The notes beneath the pieces were generated by a model, which worked only from the letters and a program-made list of their open reading frames with translations, ran no database searches and was not told the DNA's origin. Shown one piece after another: positions 38,685 to 45,840 of a stretch of 64,000 nucleotides of DNA; within the stretch, counting starts at the first letter, position 1; each line of letters begins with the position of its first letter. Origin of the DNA: a virus. Where the stretch lies: the IMG/VR virus record IMGVR_UViG_3300029955_000018, positions 1 to 64,000 of that record. One strand, 5' to 3'. The translations under genes were made by a program, and so were the position numbers.

Positions 38685-39218
38685 ATGGCGCGACCTAAAC
38701 CCTGGATCGGACAAATCGATCAGATCCAACAGAAGCTGCGCGAGTACCTGCCGACTCAGCCCCTCGGCCGGCGCGACATCGAAGTTTTGTTCGGGCTCTC
38801 GCGAAGCGCCGCAACCGAATTAATGGGACTGATGGAGTGCAGCCGCGAATTCGGCGCCGCCCTGATCGTCACCGCCGGCAACGTGCTCGAATACCTGCGC
38901 CTCTGTCCCGAGGGCCAGCACGTTGAACAGGAGCGGATCCGCCGGGACAAGCTGGCCAAGAACCTCCAGGAGGCGGCCAAGGATCAGGCGCTGCGCGAAA
39001 TATCTTTCGGCGCCACGTCGGCCGACGAATGGGCACGCTGGAAAGAGCTGCCGATCCGCTTCGAGCCCGGCAGGATGACTGTGGAGTTCGATTCCGCGGA
39101 GGATCTGCTGCACACGCTCTGGCGATTTACCCGGGCGTGTCAGGGGCCGGACTGGGATACGTTCCAGCGGTTGACGGAGAGCGAACAGATGGTGTTGGAA
39201 GGAGAAAAGAAGGTATGA
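38685..39218 (+). CDS. Hypothetical early protein with HTH-like segment
   Basis: 177 residues. About 28-50 resembles an HTH (R-R-D-I-E-V-L-F-G-L-S-R-S-A-A-T-E-L-M), after a Q-K-L-R-E-Y-L opening. The rest is charged, with W-K-E-L-P-I-R-F-E-P-G and V-E-F-D-S-A-E-D-L-L-H. It may be a DNA-binding protein of the early operon; family unknown. Confidence 0.58.
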   Translation: MARPKPWIGQIDQIQQKLREYLPTQPLGRRDIEVLFGLSRSAATELMGLMECSREFGAALIVTAGNVLEYLRLCPEGQHVEQERIRRDKLAKNLQEAAKDQALREISFGATSADEWARWKELPIRFEPGRMTVEFDSAEDLLHTLWRFTRACQGPDWDTFQRLTESEQMVLEGEKKV

Positions 39219-39655
39219 CGATCAACAACGATCCCAATAGGCCAAAGTACGACCCAGACCGCATAATCCGCGAGTGGAAAGGTTTACCGCCGCTATCGGA
39301 TAGCGAGGCAACTGCGCGTGGCATCGAAGTGGATCGGGACGGCCTGGTCCGCTGCCGCGTATGCGGCTGCACACAACGCGAGCCCTGTTGCCCTCCATGC
39401 GGCTGGATGCCCGGGGAAGTGGACCTGTGCGATGCGTGTGGCCTGGCTGTGATGGCCCTCCGTAATTGGCTCGATGGCGCCCATCGGCCGAATAAAGCGG
39501 CGCTGTTCCGCGAAGTCGAGAAACGGCTCGCCGATTATTGCGCGAGGTGCCACGGCTCCGGCAAGGTGGACCGCGGCAATGGCAGCACGAAGCCGTGCGA
39601 TTGTGCCGCCGGCCTGGCCGAACGGGCGCGGCGGAAGGCGAGGAGGCCCGTATGA
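39215..39655 (+). CDS. Double zinc-cluster early protein
   Basis: 146 residues. First cluster C-R-V-C-G-C-T-Q-R-E-P-C-C-P-P-C-G-W ... D-L-C-D-A-C-G (about 47-77), a pattern frequent in phage proteins; second cluster C-A-R-C-H-G-S-G-K-V ... K-P-C-D-C (about 112-134), DnaJ-like. Both ends are ATGA-coupled to neighbours. Function unknown; nucleic-acid binding likely. Confidence 0.65.
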   Translation: MTINNDPNRPKYDPDRIIREWKGLPPLSDSEATARGIEVDRDGLVRCRVCGCTQREPCCPPCGWMPGEVDLCDACGLAVMALRNWLDGAHRPNKAALFREVEKRLADYCARCHGSGKVDRGNGSTKPCDCAAGLAERARRKARRPV

Positions 39656-39885
39656 GCGCCCCGCGCTGGGCAGTTGGCATGCGGCGCCTCATGCCGGGTG
39701 TGTACCTCGATGGCGATTGCGCGATCCATTTCGATCTCTACGATCTCTGCGTGGCTAACGGCTACGCGCCCACCGCAGAGAACGCGGATCTGCTGGAGCG
39801 CGTCGCACGTAGAGCGCTGCGCGAAGCGTGCGGGTGCGAGATTCCAACGACACAGGTGGAGGCCGCCGACGAAAATGAAGATTAA
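39652..39885 (+). CDS. Small hypothetical protein
   Basis: 77 residues, with R-L-M-P-G-V-Y-L-D-G-D-C-A-I-H-F and a helical second half ending in E-D. The opening strand R-x-x-P-G-V-Y-x-D is often seen in short phage proteins of unknown role. ATGA start overlap; its stop overlaps the next gene by 11 bases. Confidence 0.6.
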   Translation: MSAPRWAVGMRRLMPGVYLDGDCAIHFDLYDLCVANGYAPTAENADLLERVARRALREACGCEIPTTQVEAADENED

Positions 39886-40540
39886 AGAGATTCCTAACGC
39901 GCCAGCTTGGCTGGTGAAGGCAGAAACGCTGGACGCCGATGTCACCGTCCAGGATGGCCGAGTCGTCTGGCGCGGCGGCTTGTGGCTCGGCGGCGAGTGG
40001 CGCGGCGGCTTGTGGCGCGGCGGTGAGTGGTGCGGCGGCGAGTGGTGCGATGGCCAGTGGTGCGGCGGCCAGTGGCACGACGGCGTTTGGCGCGACGGCT
40101 TGTGGCTCGGCGGCGAGTGGTGCGATGGCCAGTGGTGCGGCGGCGAGTGGTGCGGCGGCGAGTGGCGCGGCGGCTTGTGGCTCGACGAGAAAACCCAGCG
40201 CCTGGAGTTTATGGCGGCGGCCTGCGGCATTGTGTTCGGCGCGGATGGCTGGGCTACTGCCTACCGCACCACCACCTTAGACGGGCACGGCCGATACACG
40301 AAATGCTTTGTCCAGCCAGAGGGCGAGTATTACGAGGACAATTTGCCCCCGCCCGGCTCCGGGACATGCGTGAGAGGCATTCACGTCTCGACCGCGGCGA
40401 CGGCACACACTCTACTCGGCGTCGATCACAGTGCCCAGATGTGGGAGGTCCGATTCAAGAGGTCCGACCTCTTGGACTGCGATGGACAAAAGGCGCGGAT
40501 ATCGGGAGGCGTCTTTAGGAAAATTGCGAGGCCATTCTGA
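39875..40540 (+). CDS. Tryptophan-pentapeptide-repeat protein
   Basis: 221 residues. Residues about 32-105 are 14 consecutive units of five residues, x-G/D-G-x-W (R-G-G-L-W, L-G-G-E-W, C-D-G-Q-W and so on), which should stack as a solenoid with Trp at each turn. The C-terminal 110 residues form a separate domain with Y-R-T-T-T-L-D-G-H-G-R-Y and R-G-I-H-V-S-T-A, the module found in phage proteins with such repeats. The DNA repeat is imperfect at 15-bp steps. Role unknown. Confidence 0.75.
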   Translation: MKIKEIPNAPAWLVKAETLDADVTVQDGRVVWRGGLWLGGEWRGGLWRGGEWCGGEWCDGQWCGGQWHDGVWRDGLWLGGEWCDGQWCGGEWCGGEWRGGLWLDEKTQRLEFMAAACGIVFGADGWATAYRTTTLDGHGRYTKCFVQPEGEYYEDNLPPPGSGTCVRGIHVSTAATAHTLLGVDHSAQMWEVRFKRSDLLDCDGQKARISGGVFRKIARPF

Positions 40541-40651
40541 GCGAAGACCGCAAATACCTGGAAGCCGGCACCGGCAGCAAAAAGCAAGCGTCCCAAGCCC
40601 GAGGACCTGGTGGGCGGCAGGCGATACGCCCGTTACAGCGAAGGACCTGAA
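40538..40651 (+). pseudogene. Small gene, apparently frameshifted
   Basis: A CTG overlapping the previous stop opens S-E-D-R-K-Y-L-E-A-G-T-G-S-K-K, which looks like a protein start. After a run of five A near 40,578 a different frame gives K-R-P-K-P-E-D-L-V-G-G-R-R-Y-A-R-Y-S-E-G, which looks like a protein end. This suggests one short gene broken by a one-base change or a sequencing error. No product predicted. An 11-codon ORF (40,650-40,685) couples into the next gene. Confidence 0.35.
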
Positions 40652-40682
40652 TGATTAACGAGGAAGCCAAAGGAGCAACTGA

Positions 40683-40886
40683 ATGAAAACCGCCAACGAT
40701 TTTATGCGCGGCGCCGTGGCGCTCGACCAGCTCCGCGTGGAGATGTCCCCGCAAGCGGACGATCCGGAGCACGACCTCCGGCAACTAATCTGCTATCACC
40801 TGTTGACCGCAGCGGCCAACTGCCGGCGAGTGGGCGAGGCGCGCGCTGCCCGCGATCGCACGGCCGCGGCGAAGGCGAAACCGTAA
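40683..40886 (+). CDS. Small helical early protein
   Basis: 67 residues with a good AAAGGAGC site. Helical (F-M-R-G-A-V-A-L-D-Q-L-R, L-I-C-Y-H-L-L-T-A-A-A-N-C). TAATG overlap with the next gene. Unknown. Confidence 0.58.
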   Translation: MKTANDFMRGAVALDQLRVEMSPQADDPEHDLRQLICYHLLTAAANCRRVGEARAARDRTAAAKAKP

Positions 40887-41170
40887 TGGCGCCGCTCGTC
40901 GTGGTGTGCCGCAAAGCGTCCGACTCGCTCTTGCCTGGCGCTCAGAAGGGCTACCGGTGCCGTCGGTGCGACCTGGAAGTCCAAGTGACCGTCGACGGGC
41001 GCGCCTGGATCGCCGCCGGCGGTATCGCCCTATGTAACGATTGCGGCCTCGGCCTAATCGCGGAGCGCGAGCGCAGGGGGAACACGACCGTCCTTAGCGC
41101 CAGCCCCACGGCCCTCGCGCAAATCGAGCGCCTGGCGGCGGCGGAGGCGAAGACGGAGGCAAAACCGTGA
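40886..41170 (+). CDS. Zinc-ribbon early protein
   Basis: 94 residues: C-R-K-A ... Y-R-C-R-R-C-D-L-E-V-Q-V and 20 residues on I-A-L-C-N-D-C-G-L-G, a C-x-x-C...C-x-x-C ribbon of rubredoxin-like spacing. C-terminal helix of Ala, Glu and Lys. Unknown function, likely nucleic-acid binding. Confidence 0.63.
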   Translation: MAPLVVVCRKASDSLLPGAQKGYRCRRCDLEVQVTVDGRAWIAAGGIALCNDCGLGLIAERERRGNTTVLSASPTALAQIERLAAAEAKTEAKP

Positions 41171-41385
41171 CTCAGGTGCAGGCCGTGCTGCAGGCCTACC
41201 TCGACGGCAGCCGCACAACGAGCGAGGTATCCTCCCTCACCGGGCTGCCTCTGAAACACGCCTGTGCGATAACGCGCCTGCTGGAATCGCGCGGCCTAAT
41301 CGAGCGCAAAGGTCTTGCGGCACGGACCCACGCGACTGGCGCGGCGCCGATCTTTTTCCAGCCCAAGGGAGAAAACTGTGTTTAA
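41167..41385 (+). CDS. Small winged-HTH regulator
   Basis: 72 residues, GTGA overlap start. V-L-Q-A-Y-L-D-G-S-R-T-T-S-E-V-S-S-L-T-G-L-P-L-K-H-A is followed by R-L-L-E-S-R-G-L-I-E-R-K and a wing, the MarR/ArsR-like core in minimal form. Candidate regulator of the early run. Confidence 0.68.
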   Translation: MTQVQAVLQAYLDGSRTTSEVSSLTGLPLKHACAITRLLESRGLIERKGLAARTHATGAAPIFFQPKGENCV

Positions 41386-41671
41386 GCCTGGCTCGCCCGA
41401 ATGGAAAGCGCGGATCGCGCGCATGCTGGCCGATGAGGAGGGTCAGCCGATGCGCTGGTGGTTCCTGAGCTTTGCTGCGCCCGGCAAGTCGCTGGGCGCC
41501 GTGCTGGTCGAGGCCCGCGGCCCCACCTCCGCATTACGGTTGACTCATCGGCTGGGAATCAATCCCGGGGGCCAGGTCATGACCTCGGAGGTGCTGGCGG
41601 AGTACGCCGCCAGGATCCCCGAGTCGATGCGCCATCGGCTCTGCAGCCGGAAGGAATGGGAGAGCCTGTGA
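41378..41671 (+). CDS. Hypothetical protein
   Basis: 97 residues from GTG 41378 (AAGGGAGA upstream; overlaps the previous gene by 8). N-terminal helix (W-K-A-R-I-A-R-M-L-A), then W-W-F-L-S-F-A-A and V-L-V-E-A-R-G-P-T-S-A strands as in small alpha/beta phage proteins. Unknown. Confidence 0.58.
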   Translation: MFKPGSPEWKARIARMLADEEGQPMRWWFLSFAAPGKSLGAVLVEARGPTSALRLTHRLGINPGGQVMTSEVLAEYAARIPESMRHRLCSRKEWESL

Positions 41672-41814
41672 AACTTCTGTTCGGCTCCCTTGTACTCGTC
41701 TACTGCCTATGCCGCATTTGGCGCTGGCGCAGGCGCAAGAGGTACGCCGAAGAGTGCATGCGCCTGGTTCGGACTGCCAGGGCGGCCAAGAATAAGGAGC
41801 CGCTCTGGCCCTAA
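41668..41814 (+). CDS. Very small membrane protein
   Basis: 48 residues, GTG start overlapping the previous stop. One transmembrane helix (L-L-F-G-S-L-V-L-V-Y-C-L-C) followed by a strongly basic tail. Last gene of the rightward run; unknown. Confidence 0.55.
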   Translation: MKLLFGSLVLVYCLCRIWRWRRRKRYAEECMRLVRTARAAKNKEPLWP

Positions 41815-42193
41815 CTCGCGCCGACGTTGGCGGCAGAGCTCCTCGATCGACATGCCGCAGAGCGCCAGGCGACGAACGCCGAGGAACTCACCCTCCCATG
41901 AGCCCCCCCCCGCTCCCGGAAACGGAGCAGGAGAGAGCCGCGGAAGGCGCGTTTTCGCGCCGTAGCGCCGCCGGCGGCCGAAACTGTGCCGAAACCGCGG
42001 CCCGAGAGGTCACTGAATTCACCGACGCCAATGTTTACAGGCCTTCCAGGCGATTCCGTGCGACAAAAACTGAAGTTATTGTCGCACCCGAATTAATTCA
42101 AAATGAATTAATTTGCCCCTTTGTTTGCACTGCCCACTGAGCAGTTTCGACCCCAGTTTATGTCGCACCCCCAAAAGCCGCTCTTTTGAACTG
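41815..42193. other. Region between converging early operons
   Basis: The only ORF is an about 80-codon plus-strand frame from 41,898 with a Pro/Glu/Ala-rich composition that runs through the hairpins below; not convincing. The stretch holds the inverted repeats listed at 42,058-42,113 and a further copy of TGTCGCACCC near 42,163. Confidence 0.55.
42058..42113. terminator. Two inverted repeats between converging operons
   Basis: GTGCGACA/TGTCGCAC (42058-42065 with 42080-42087) and an AT-only repeat AATTAATTCA/TGAATTAATT (42091-42100 with 42104-42113). Both are perfect. Position between converging operons suggests bidirectional termination, although there is no strong U tract. Confidence 0.55.
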
Positions 42194-42427
42194 TCAGACG
42201 ATGATCGCGCGCTCGCGGAAAAACGGGCAGCTCGGATCATGTCCATCTCCCGGCGGACACGTCCCGTCCTCGTTTCGAGCTCGGGTCCGGGATCGCGCCA
42301 GGGAATCGGCTCCGCACGGGCACCGCTTACCGGATCTGGGCCGGCCGCCATTGTAGCCCGCGCCAAATGTCTTACGCGCTTCCGCCATCTTGCGCGCGGT
42401 ACGGGTGGGAAGGGAGTGGCGGCCCAT
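42194..42427 (-). CDS. Small zinc-binding protein with C-P-F-F-R-E-R-A-I-I end
   Basis: 77 residues, start in a TAATG overlap. N-terminal basic helix with T-A-R-K-M-A-E-A-R-K, then G-G-R-P-R-S-G-K-R-C-P-C-G and H-D-P-S-C-P-F-F-R-E-R-A-I-I-V at the end. The same C-terminal module ends the larger protein at 43900-44778, so one has been copied from the other. Likely a Cys-based zinc site. Confidence 0.62.
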   Translation of the reverse strand: MGRHSLPTRTARKMAEARKTFGAGYNGGRPRSGKRCPCGADSLARSRTRARNEDGTCPPGDGHDPSCPFFRERAIIV

Positions 42428-42795
42428 TAGCGCACTTCCTTGGTTTCGGCCCGCGATTGATTGGTCGCAAGTTGTACGATCATCAGAGCGTTGTGGAGCG
42501 TGTCTCCGTCGGAGTTCCAGCCCGCTTGGTGGGCGAATTCGGCGAGCGGCCGTGCGGCCAGAAAGTCGCGGGAGTTTTGCATTACGTTGAGGTTGCTTTG
42601 CCACCGTACCCGATCGCCGAATTTGGCCTCTATTCCCGGAGATCGGTAATGTGCCAGTGCAAGATCGATCCCTGCCAGAATTTCATCCCGGATGGCGGCC
42701 AACCGCATAGGCTCCCGCGAGAGCCGCTTCTCGTGCCGCATCTCTTTCAGGGTGCTCTTGATCTTTTGTTCGGGCGACATATTGGTATCGCGCAT
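42427..42795 (-). CDS. Helical hypothetical protein
   Basis: 122 residues from ATG 42795 (TGATG overlap with the previous stop). Helical; I-K-S-T-L-K-E-M-R-H-E-K, L-A-A-I-R-D-E-I-L-A-G-I-D-L-A and W-N-S-D-G-D-T-L-H-N-A-L. Unknown. Confidence 0.6.
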   Translation of the reverse strand: MRDTNMSPEQKIKSTLKEMRHEKRLSREPMRLAAIRDEILAGIDLALAHYRSPGIEAKFGDRVRWQSNLNVMQNSRDFLAARPLAEFAHQAGWNSDGDTLHNALMIVQLATNQSRAETKEVR

Positions 42796-43016
42796 CAGGC
42801 CCCCTCCATGCACAAGTGGCCGCCGCACCCATCGTTAGCATTTTTGGGGGAAACCCAAAGGAAGCGGCGATCAATTTTGCCGGCGAACTCGAATCCGCTG
42901 GTTTCAATCAGGATTCCGCAATCGCCAGTGGCGTTGAGATCGCACCAGGCGAAGCCGGCGGGAGTTGTTTCGAAGGGTATCATTTTTGTGCCACTCTGGC
43001 TCGACTCTCCGATCAC
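42795..43016 (-). CDS. Small hypothetical protein
   Basis: 73 residues from GTG 43016 (GTGA overlap). Contains F-A-W-C-D-L-N-A-T-G-D-C-G-I-L-I-E-T and ends C-G-G-H-L-C-M; four Cys and one His could bind zinc. Unknown. Confidence 0.55.
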   Translation of the reverse strand: MIGESSQSGTKMIPFETTPAGFAWCDLNATGDCGILIETSGFEFAGKIDRRFLWVSPKNANDGCGGHLCMEGA

Positions 43017-43696
43017 CTGGAGGCTGCCTCCGCATCGCGCTCACCCAGCCCGCGAAGTTCGGATGCCTCTACCAAGACCAGGGCATTATCGTTGCGACTC
43101 CAGCGGATATGGTGAGCACCGCGTTCACGCAGCGCGTCGATTTGGCATTGCACGGCGATGGCGTCGCGTCCGTCGATTGGCAGCGCGTGATGGCCATTTT
43201 TCTCATAGGTCAGCTCCCCGAGGTAGCAATCTTCCGATTCCGCCAAGGCCGCCACTTCCGCCGCGTACTTGCCGGCGTCGTAGCGTGTACTCGTCAATCC
43301 CTGCTCGCCCGTGTCGTGATCCTGCGCCCAGGTGTCGGTGATTTTCTCGCAGCCGCAATGTATGCAGACCTCGTGCATGATGATTCCGCCGCCGTGCCCC
43401 CACACGCCCGGATTCTCCTTGATGCCGCCAACAATGGCCAGCGGGGACTGCCAGTCGTGCTCGGACTCCGTGCAAGTGGGCTCATCGGGCTCGATAGTGA
43501 CGGAGACGGTGTGCGATTCCCCGCTTTCCTCGCCGTCCTCTAGCTCGATCACGTAGGCGCTAACCCACACAGTGCCCTCGCTGGTATCCCATGAGCCATC
43601 GCGTGCCCATTCGCGCGCTTCTTCCAGCGCCTCTGCAAGCGTTACGGCCGCAAGCGTCTGACTTGCGCCTTCCATCCTGACTTCGTATGTCGTCAT
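43013..43696 (-). CDS. Phage protein with N-terminal sandwich and C-x-H-C-x-C centre
   Basis: 227 residues with a good AGGAGA site. An acidic N-terminal beta part (M-T-T-Y-E-V-R-M, V-S-A-Y-V-I-E-L-E-D-G-E), a middle with W-G-H-G-G-G-I-I-M-H-E-V-C-I-H-C-G-C-E, and a C-terminal domain. The combination of H-E-V-C-x-H-C and an acidic start recurs in phage proteins of unknown role. It is the first gene behind the strong promoter at 43.8 kb. Confidence 0.65.
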   Translation of the reverse strand: MTTYEVRMEGASQTLAAVTLAEALEEAREWARDGSWDTSEGTVWVSAYVIELEDGEESGESHTVSVTIEPDEPTCTESEHDWQSPLAIVGGIKENPGVWGHGGGIIMHEVCIHCGCEKITDTWAQDHDTGEQGLTSTRYDAGKYAAEVAALAESEDCYLGELTYEKNGHHALPIDGRDAIAVQCQIDALRERGAHHIRWSRNDNALVLVEASELRGLGERDAEAASR

Positions 43697-43725
43697 TGCT
43701 CGTTATCTCCTGTCGTTTCGGAAAT

Positions 43726-43764
43726 TCAAAATTTCAATCCTCGAATCAGCGTTTTGTCTGGCAT
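43726..43764 (-). CDS. Possible 12-codon leader peptide
   Basis: ATG with an AGGAG site 8 bases upstream, then M-P-D-K-T-L-I-R-G-L-K-F and a stop, between the promoter at 43.8 kb and the gene at 43,696. It might couple translation or act as an attenuator; could be chance. Confidence 0.35.
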   Translation of the reverse strand: MPDKTLIRGLKF

Positions 43765-43786
43765 CTCAGATTCTCCTGGCTCTTCT

Positions 43787-43816
43787 ATAATAGCCGAATA
43801 CGCTGTATTCTGTCAA
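43787..43816 (-). promoter_or_regulatory. Consensus promoter with internal operator
   Basis: Leftward TTGACA (43816-43811), 18 bases, TATTAT (43792-43787). The spacer holds a perfect palindrome GAATAC-AGC-GTATTC (43810-43796), ideally placed for repression. It would drive the genes from 43,696 to 42,194. Best-looking sigma-70 promoter in the window. Confidence 0.8.
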
Positions 43817-43899
43817 GCGGAATCGTCAAAAAATACGAAAATAAAGCAAGCCACACCGCATCCGCGCTTCTTTCGTCGGCCACCACGCGGCCGTGCTCA

Positions 43900-44778
43900 T
43901 CAGATTATGATGGCGCGCTCGCGGAAAAACGGGCAGCCTGGATCGTGCTCCGCCGACTTGCCCCGCGCTTCGGCTCTCCTGAGCGTCATCGCGGCGCACG
44001 GGCAGCGGCCAGCGTCGCTACGCGGGCGGCCGCCGGCAGGATTCTTGCGCGCGCGGTTCAGGGTGCGCGCGGCATCGGATGTGTCTCCAACCTCCGCGAT
44101 CTCCAGCACCCACGGCTGGCCCTGCAATCCGGCCTGGTCGCCGGTTATCCAATTCAGCCGCTCGCCGAAAATGCGGCGTGCCTCCCTGCGTGCCTCCGAA
44201 GGGCTATCGAGCCTCCGCGATTGCATCATTGGCGTATTGGATGCCCGGCCCAAGCGAATCGAGACGTGGTAGCCGCGATGCCGATCCTTGGTGACAGCCA
44301 CCCAGAAGCTGTGTGGCGCCACCGTGACGGTCGCGGGGCGCTCGGGCGGGGTTGTGGGAGTGGGAGGCGGCGCGGATCGCGTGGGAGTCGCGTGGGGCGG
44401 CGTGGGCGGCAGTGTAGCCGGCTCAGGCAGCAGTGGCAATATCCGCTTCGCCGGTTTCGGCCGCGGCTTCGGCGCCGGCTTCTCGGCGCGCACCTTCTTG
44501 CCGCCGGCGGCGGCCTTGCGCTCCTCTTGAGTGATCTTCAGGCGCGCCGCCAGGCGGACGGTGGAATCGGCGCGGTAGCAGCCACAGGAGATCGCGCGTC
44601 CCGCTTTCTCCGCAGCGATGAGGTTCTTGCCGCGCACCAGGTAATCGGTGGCGCCGCACTCGCAGTCACACTTCCAGTAGGCATAGCCTCCACGAATTTC
44701 GGCGAATTCGCGGACCTTGAGGCGGCCGAATGTTCGGCCGCGCAGATCGGTAGCGTTGGATGGAAGGGGAAGGCTCAT
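43900..44778 (-). CDS. Multi-domain zinc-binding protein
   Basis: 292 residues. N-terminal module: G-R-T-F-G-R-L-K-V, W-K-C-D-C-E-C-G, L-V-R-G-K-N-L, I-S-C-G-C, the phage zinc module often attached to AP2/HNH proteins. Then a Lys/Pro-rich linker, a beta domain (P-H-S-F-W-V-A-V-T, G-Y-H-V-S-I-R-L) resembling a small DNA-binding AP2-like fold, and a C-terminal C-P-C ... C-P-F-F-R-E-R-A-I-I module shared with 42194-42427. Function unknown. Confidence 0.62.
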   Translation of the reverse strand: MSLPLPSNATDLRGRTFGRLKVREFAEIRGGYAYWKCDCECGATDYLVRGKNLIAAEKAGRAISCGCYRADSTVRLAARLKITQEERKAAAGGKKVRAEKPAPKPRPKPAKRILPLLPEPATLPPTPPHATPTRSAPPPTPTTPPERPATVTVAPHSFWVAVTKDRHRGYHVSIRLGRASNTPMMQSRRLDSPSEARREARRIFGERLNWITGDQAGLQGQPWVLEIAEVGDTSDAARTLNRARKNPAGGRPRSDAGRCPCAAMTLRRAEARGKSAEHDPGCPFFRERAIII

Positions 44779-44981
44779 TTTGATTTGACGCGATAGCCGA
44801 CCTCGGAAAGAGCGCGGACTATCTCCGCCCGCGAGCCTTCAATAGTTGCGGTCTCCTCGCAAGATCGCTTGCGCGGGTGAAAGGTCACTCGTAGCTGTGA
44901 GTCCGGGATCGTTACCCGCATGTCTCTGTGGGCGCGCAAGTCGAAGCCAACGTCGATGGCCAACAGGCTGATCTCCGTCAT
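44775..44981 (-). CDS. Small beta-rich protein
   Basis: 68 residues between ATGA overlaps. Strands I-S-L-L-A-I-D-V-G-F-D, M-R-V-T-I-P-D and L-R-V-T-F-H-P, then a helix E-I-V-R-A-L-S-E-V-G-Y. Unknown. Confidence 0.58.
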   Translation of the reverse strand: MTEISLLAIDVGFDLRAHRDMRVTIPDSQLRVTFHPRKRSCEETATIEGSRAEIVRALSEVGYRVKSK

Positions 44982-45565
44982 ATGCCGGCGGCTTCCTGCA
45001 CGGCGGCGATAACGCGCCGCACATCGCTCAACATGACGGGCCGGTCAACGGTCTCGTCGTCTTCGGCCGTTTCCGGCTGGACCTCAACGGTCTCGTCGTC
45101 TTCGGCCGTTTCCGGCTGGACCTCGGGCGCCGGAACCAACGAACGAAGGTACGCGATGCTTTCGGCGTTTTGCCGGCGATAGAGATCGTCCGCCGCTTGG
45201 CAGCGCTCCTCGTATTCGGCCGCGAGATGTTCGAGCCCCGTTCCCCAGGTGAGCGAATCCGCCGTCAGCTTGGCCAGCTCCGCCGCCGTGAGTCTGGCGA
45301 TGATGTCGTACTCGACGCTGCCTTGAGCCTTTGGCGTGTGGATGGACACCCCACCGTACCTTCTATCCGGGGTAGTCACTCCACACCCCTTGGTTTGCGG
45401 CGGTGCCGGCGGTTCGGGCCGCTCCGGTGCTTCGACCGGAGTAGAGGTAGACGCGGCTAGCAGCCGCTCACAGGACTGCGTGGCGCGCGCGGCGGCGAGT
45501 AACAGGCCGGCGCAGGCGTTGAATCCGTAGACGTTTACTTGCGATGATCGTTTTAGGTCGGACAT
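44978..45565 (-). CDS. First protein of the leftward early operon, with tandem acidic repeat
   Basis: 195 residues. N-terminal Ala/Ser-rich, Pro-rich linker, a helical middle (L-T-A-A-E-L-A-K-L-T-A-D-S-L), then two exact copies of the 13-residue unit E-V-Q-P-E-T-A-E-D-D-E-T-V and a helix R-R-V-I-A-A-V-Q-E-A. The first gene behind the leftward copy of the 105-bp element. Not recognised. Confidence 0.62.
   Translation of the reverse strand: MSDLKRSSQVNVYGFNACAGLLLAAARATQSCERLLAASTSTPVEAPERPEPPAPPQTKGCGVTTPDRRYGGVSIHTPKAQGSVEYDIIARLTAAELAKLTADSLTWGTGLEHLAAEYEERCQAADDLYRRQNAESIAYLRSLVPAPEVQPETAEDDETVEVQPETAEDDETVDRPVMLSDVRRVIAAVQEAAGI
45045..45122. repeat. Tandem duplication of a 39-bp unit
   Basis: Two adjacent identical 39-base copies (45045-45083, 45084-45122), 13 codons each, in the gene at 44978-45565. 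Confidence 0.9.
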
Positions 45566-45680
45566 TGGGTATCTCCAGTGTTTGATTTAGGGGGCTGGGT
45601 GGCGGCTGATATCCGCTTCCCGTCCCCGATTCATATACTGACAGAACTACTTAGTTATATCAAGCGCTTTCTTGTGCGTC

Positions 45681-45785
45681 GGCCTCAAACCGATACCTCT
45701 TTGTCCGATTTAAGATTCTAAAGGACTTAGGTAGTGGTGTCCGCATCAGTACTGATGCCATTCAGACTCGTATGTCCGATTCTGC
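45681..45785 (-). promoter_or_regulatory. 105-bp promoter/operator element, leftward copy
   Basis: Reverse-complement partner of 34283-34387 with five mismatches, all but one at the upstream end; the 16-bp palindrome (45743-45758) and the TAGAAT-like box are unchanged. It points at the gene starting at 45,565. Between it and the gene lies an AACTA/TAGTT inverted repeat (about 45,645-45,656) near a possible TTGATA box. Confidence 0.8.
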
Positions 45786-45840
45786 CCGCATTCGTTCGCG
45801 CGTGGGCGAGTGTTTCAGTGGCCGCGCTGCGCTAGTGCCC

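Noticed and set aside
39960-40200. CRISPR-like short repeats
   Set aside because: The 15-bp periodicity is codon-phased and encodes the Trp-pentapeptide run; there are no spacers.
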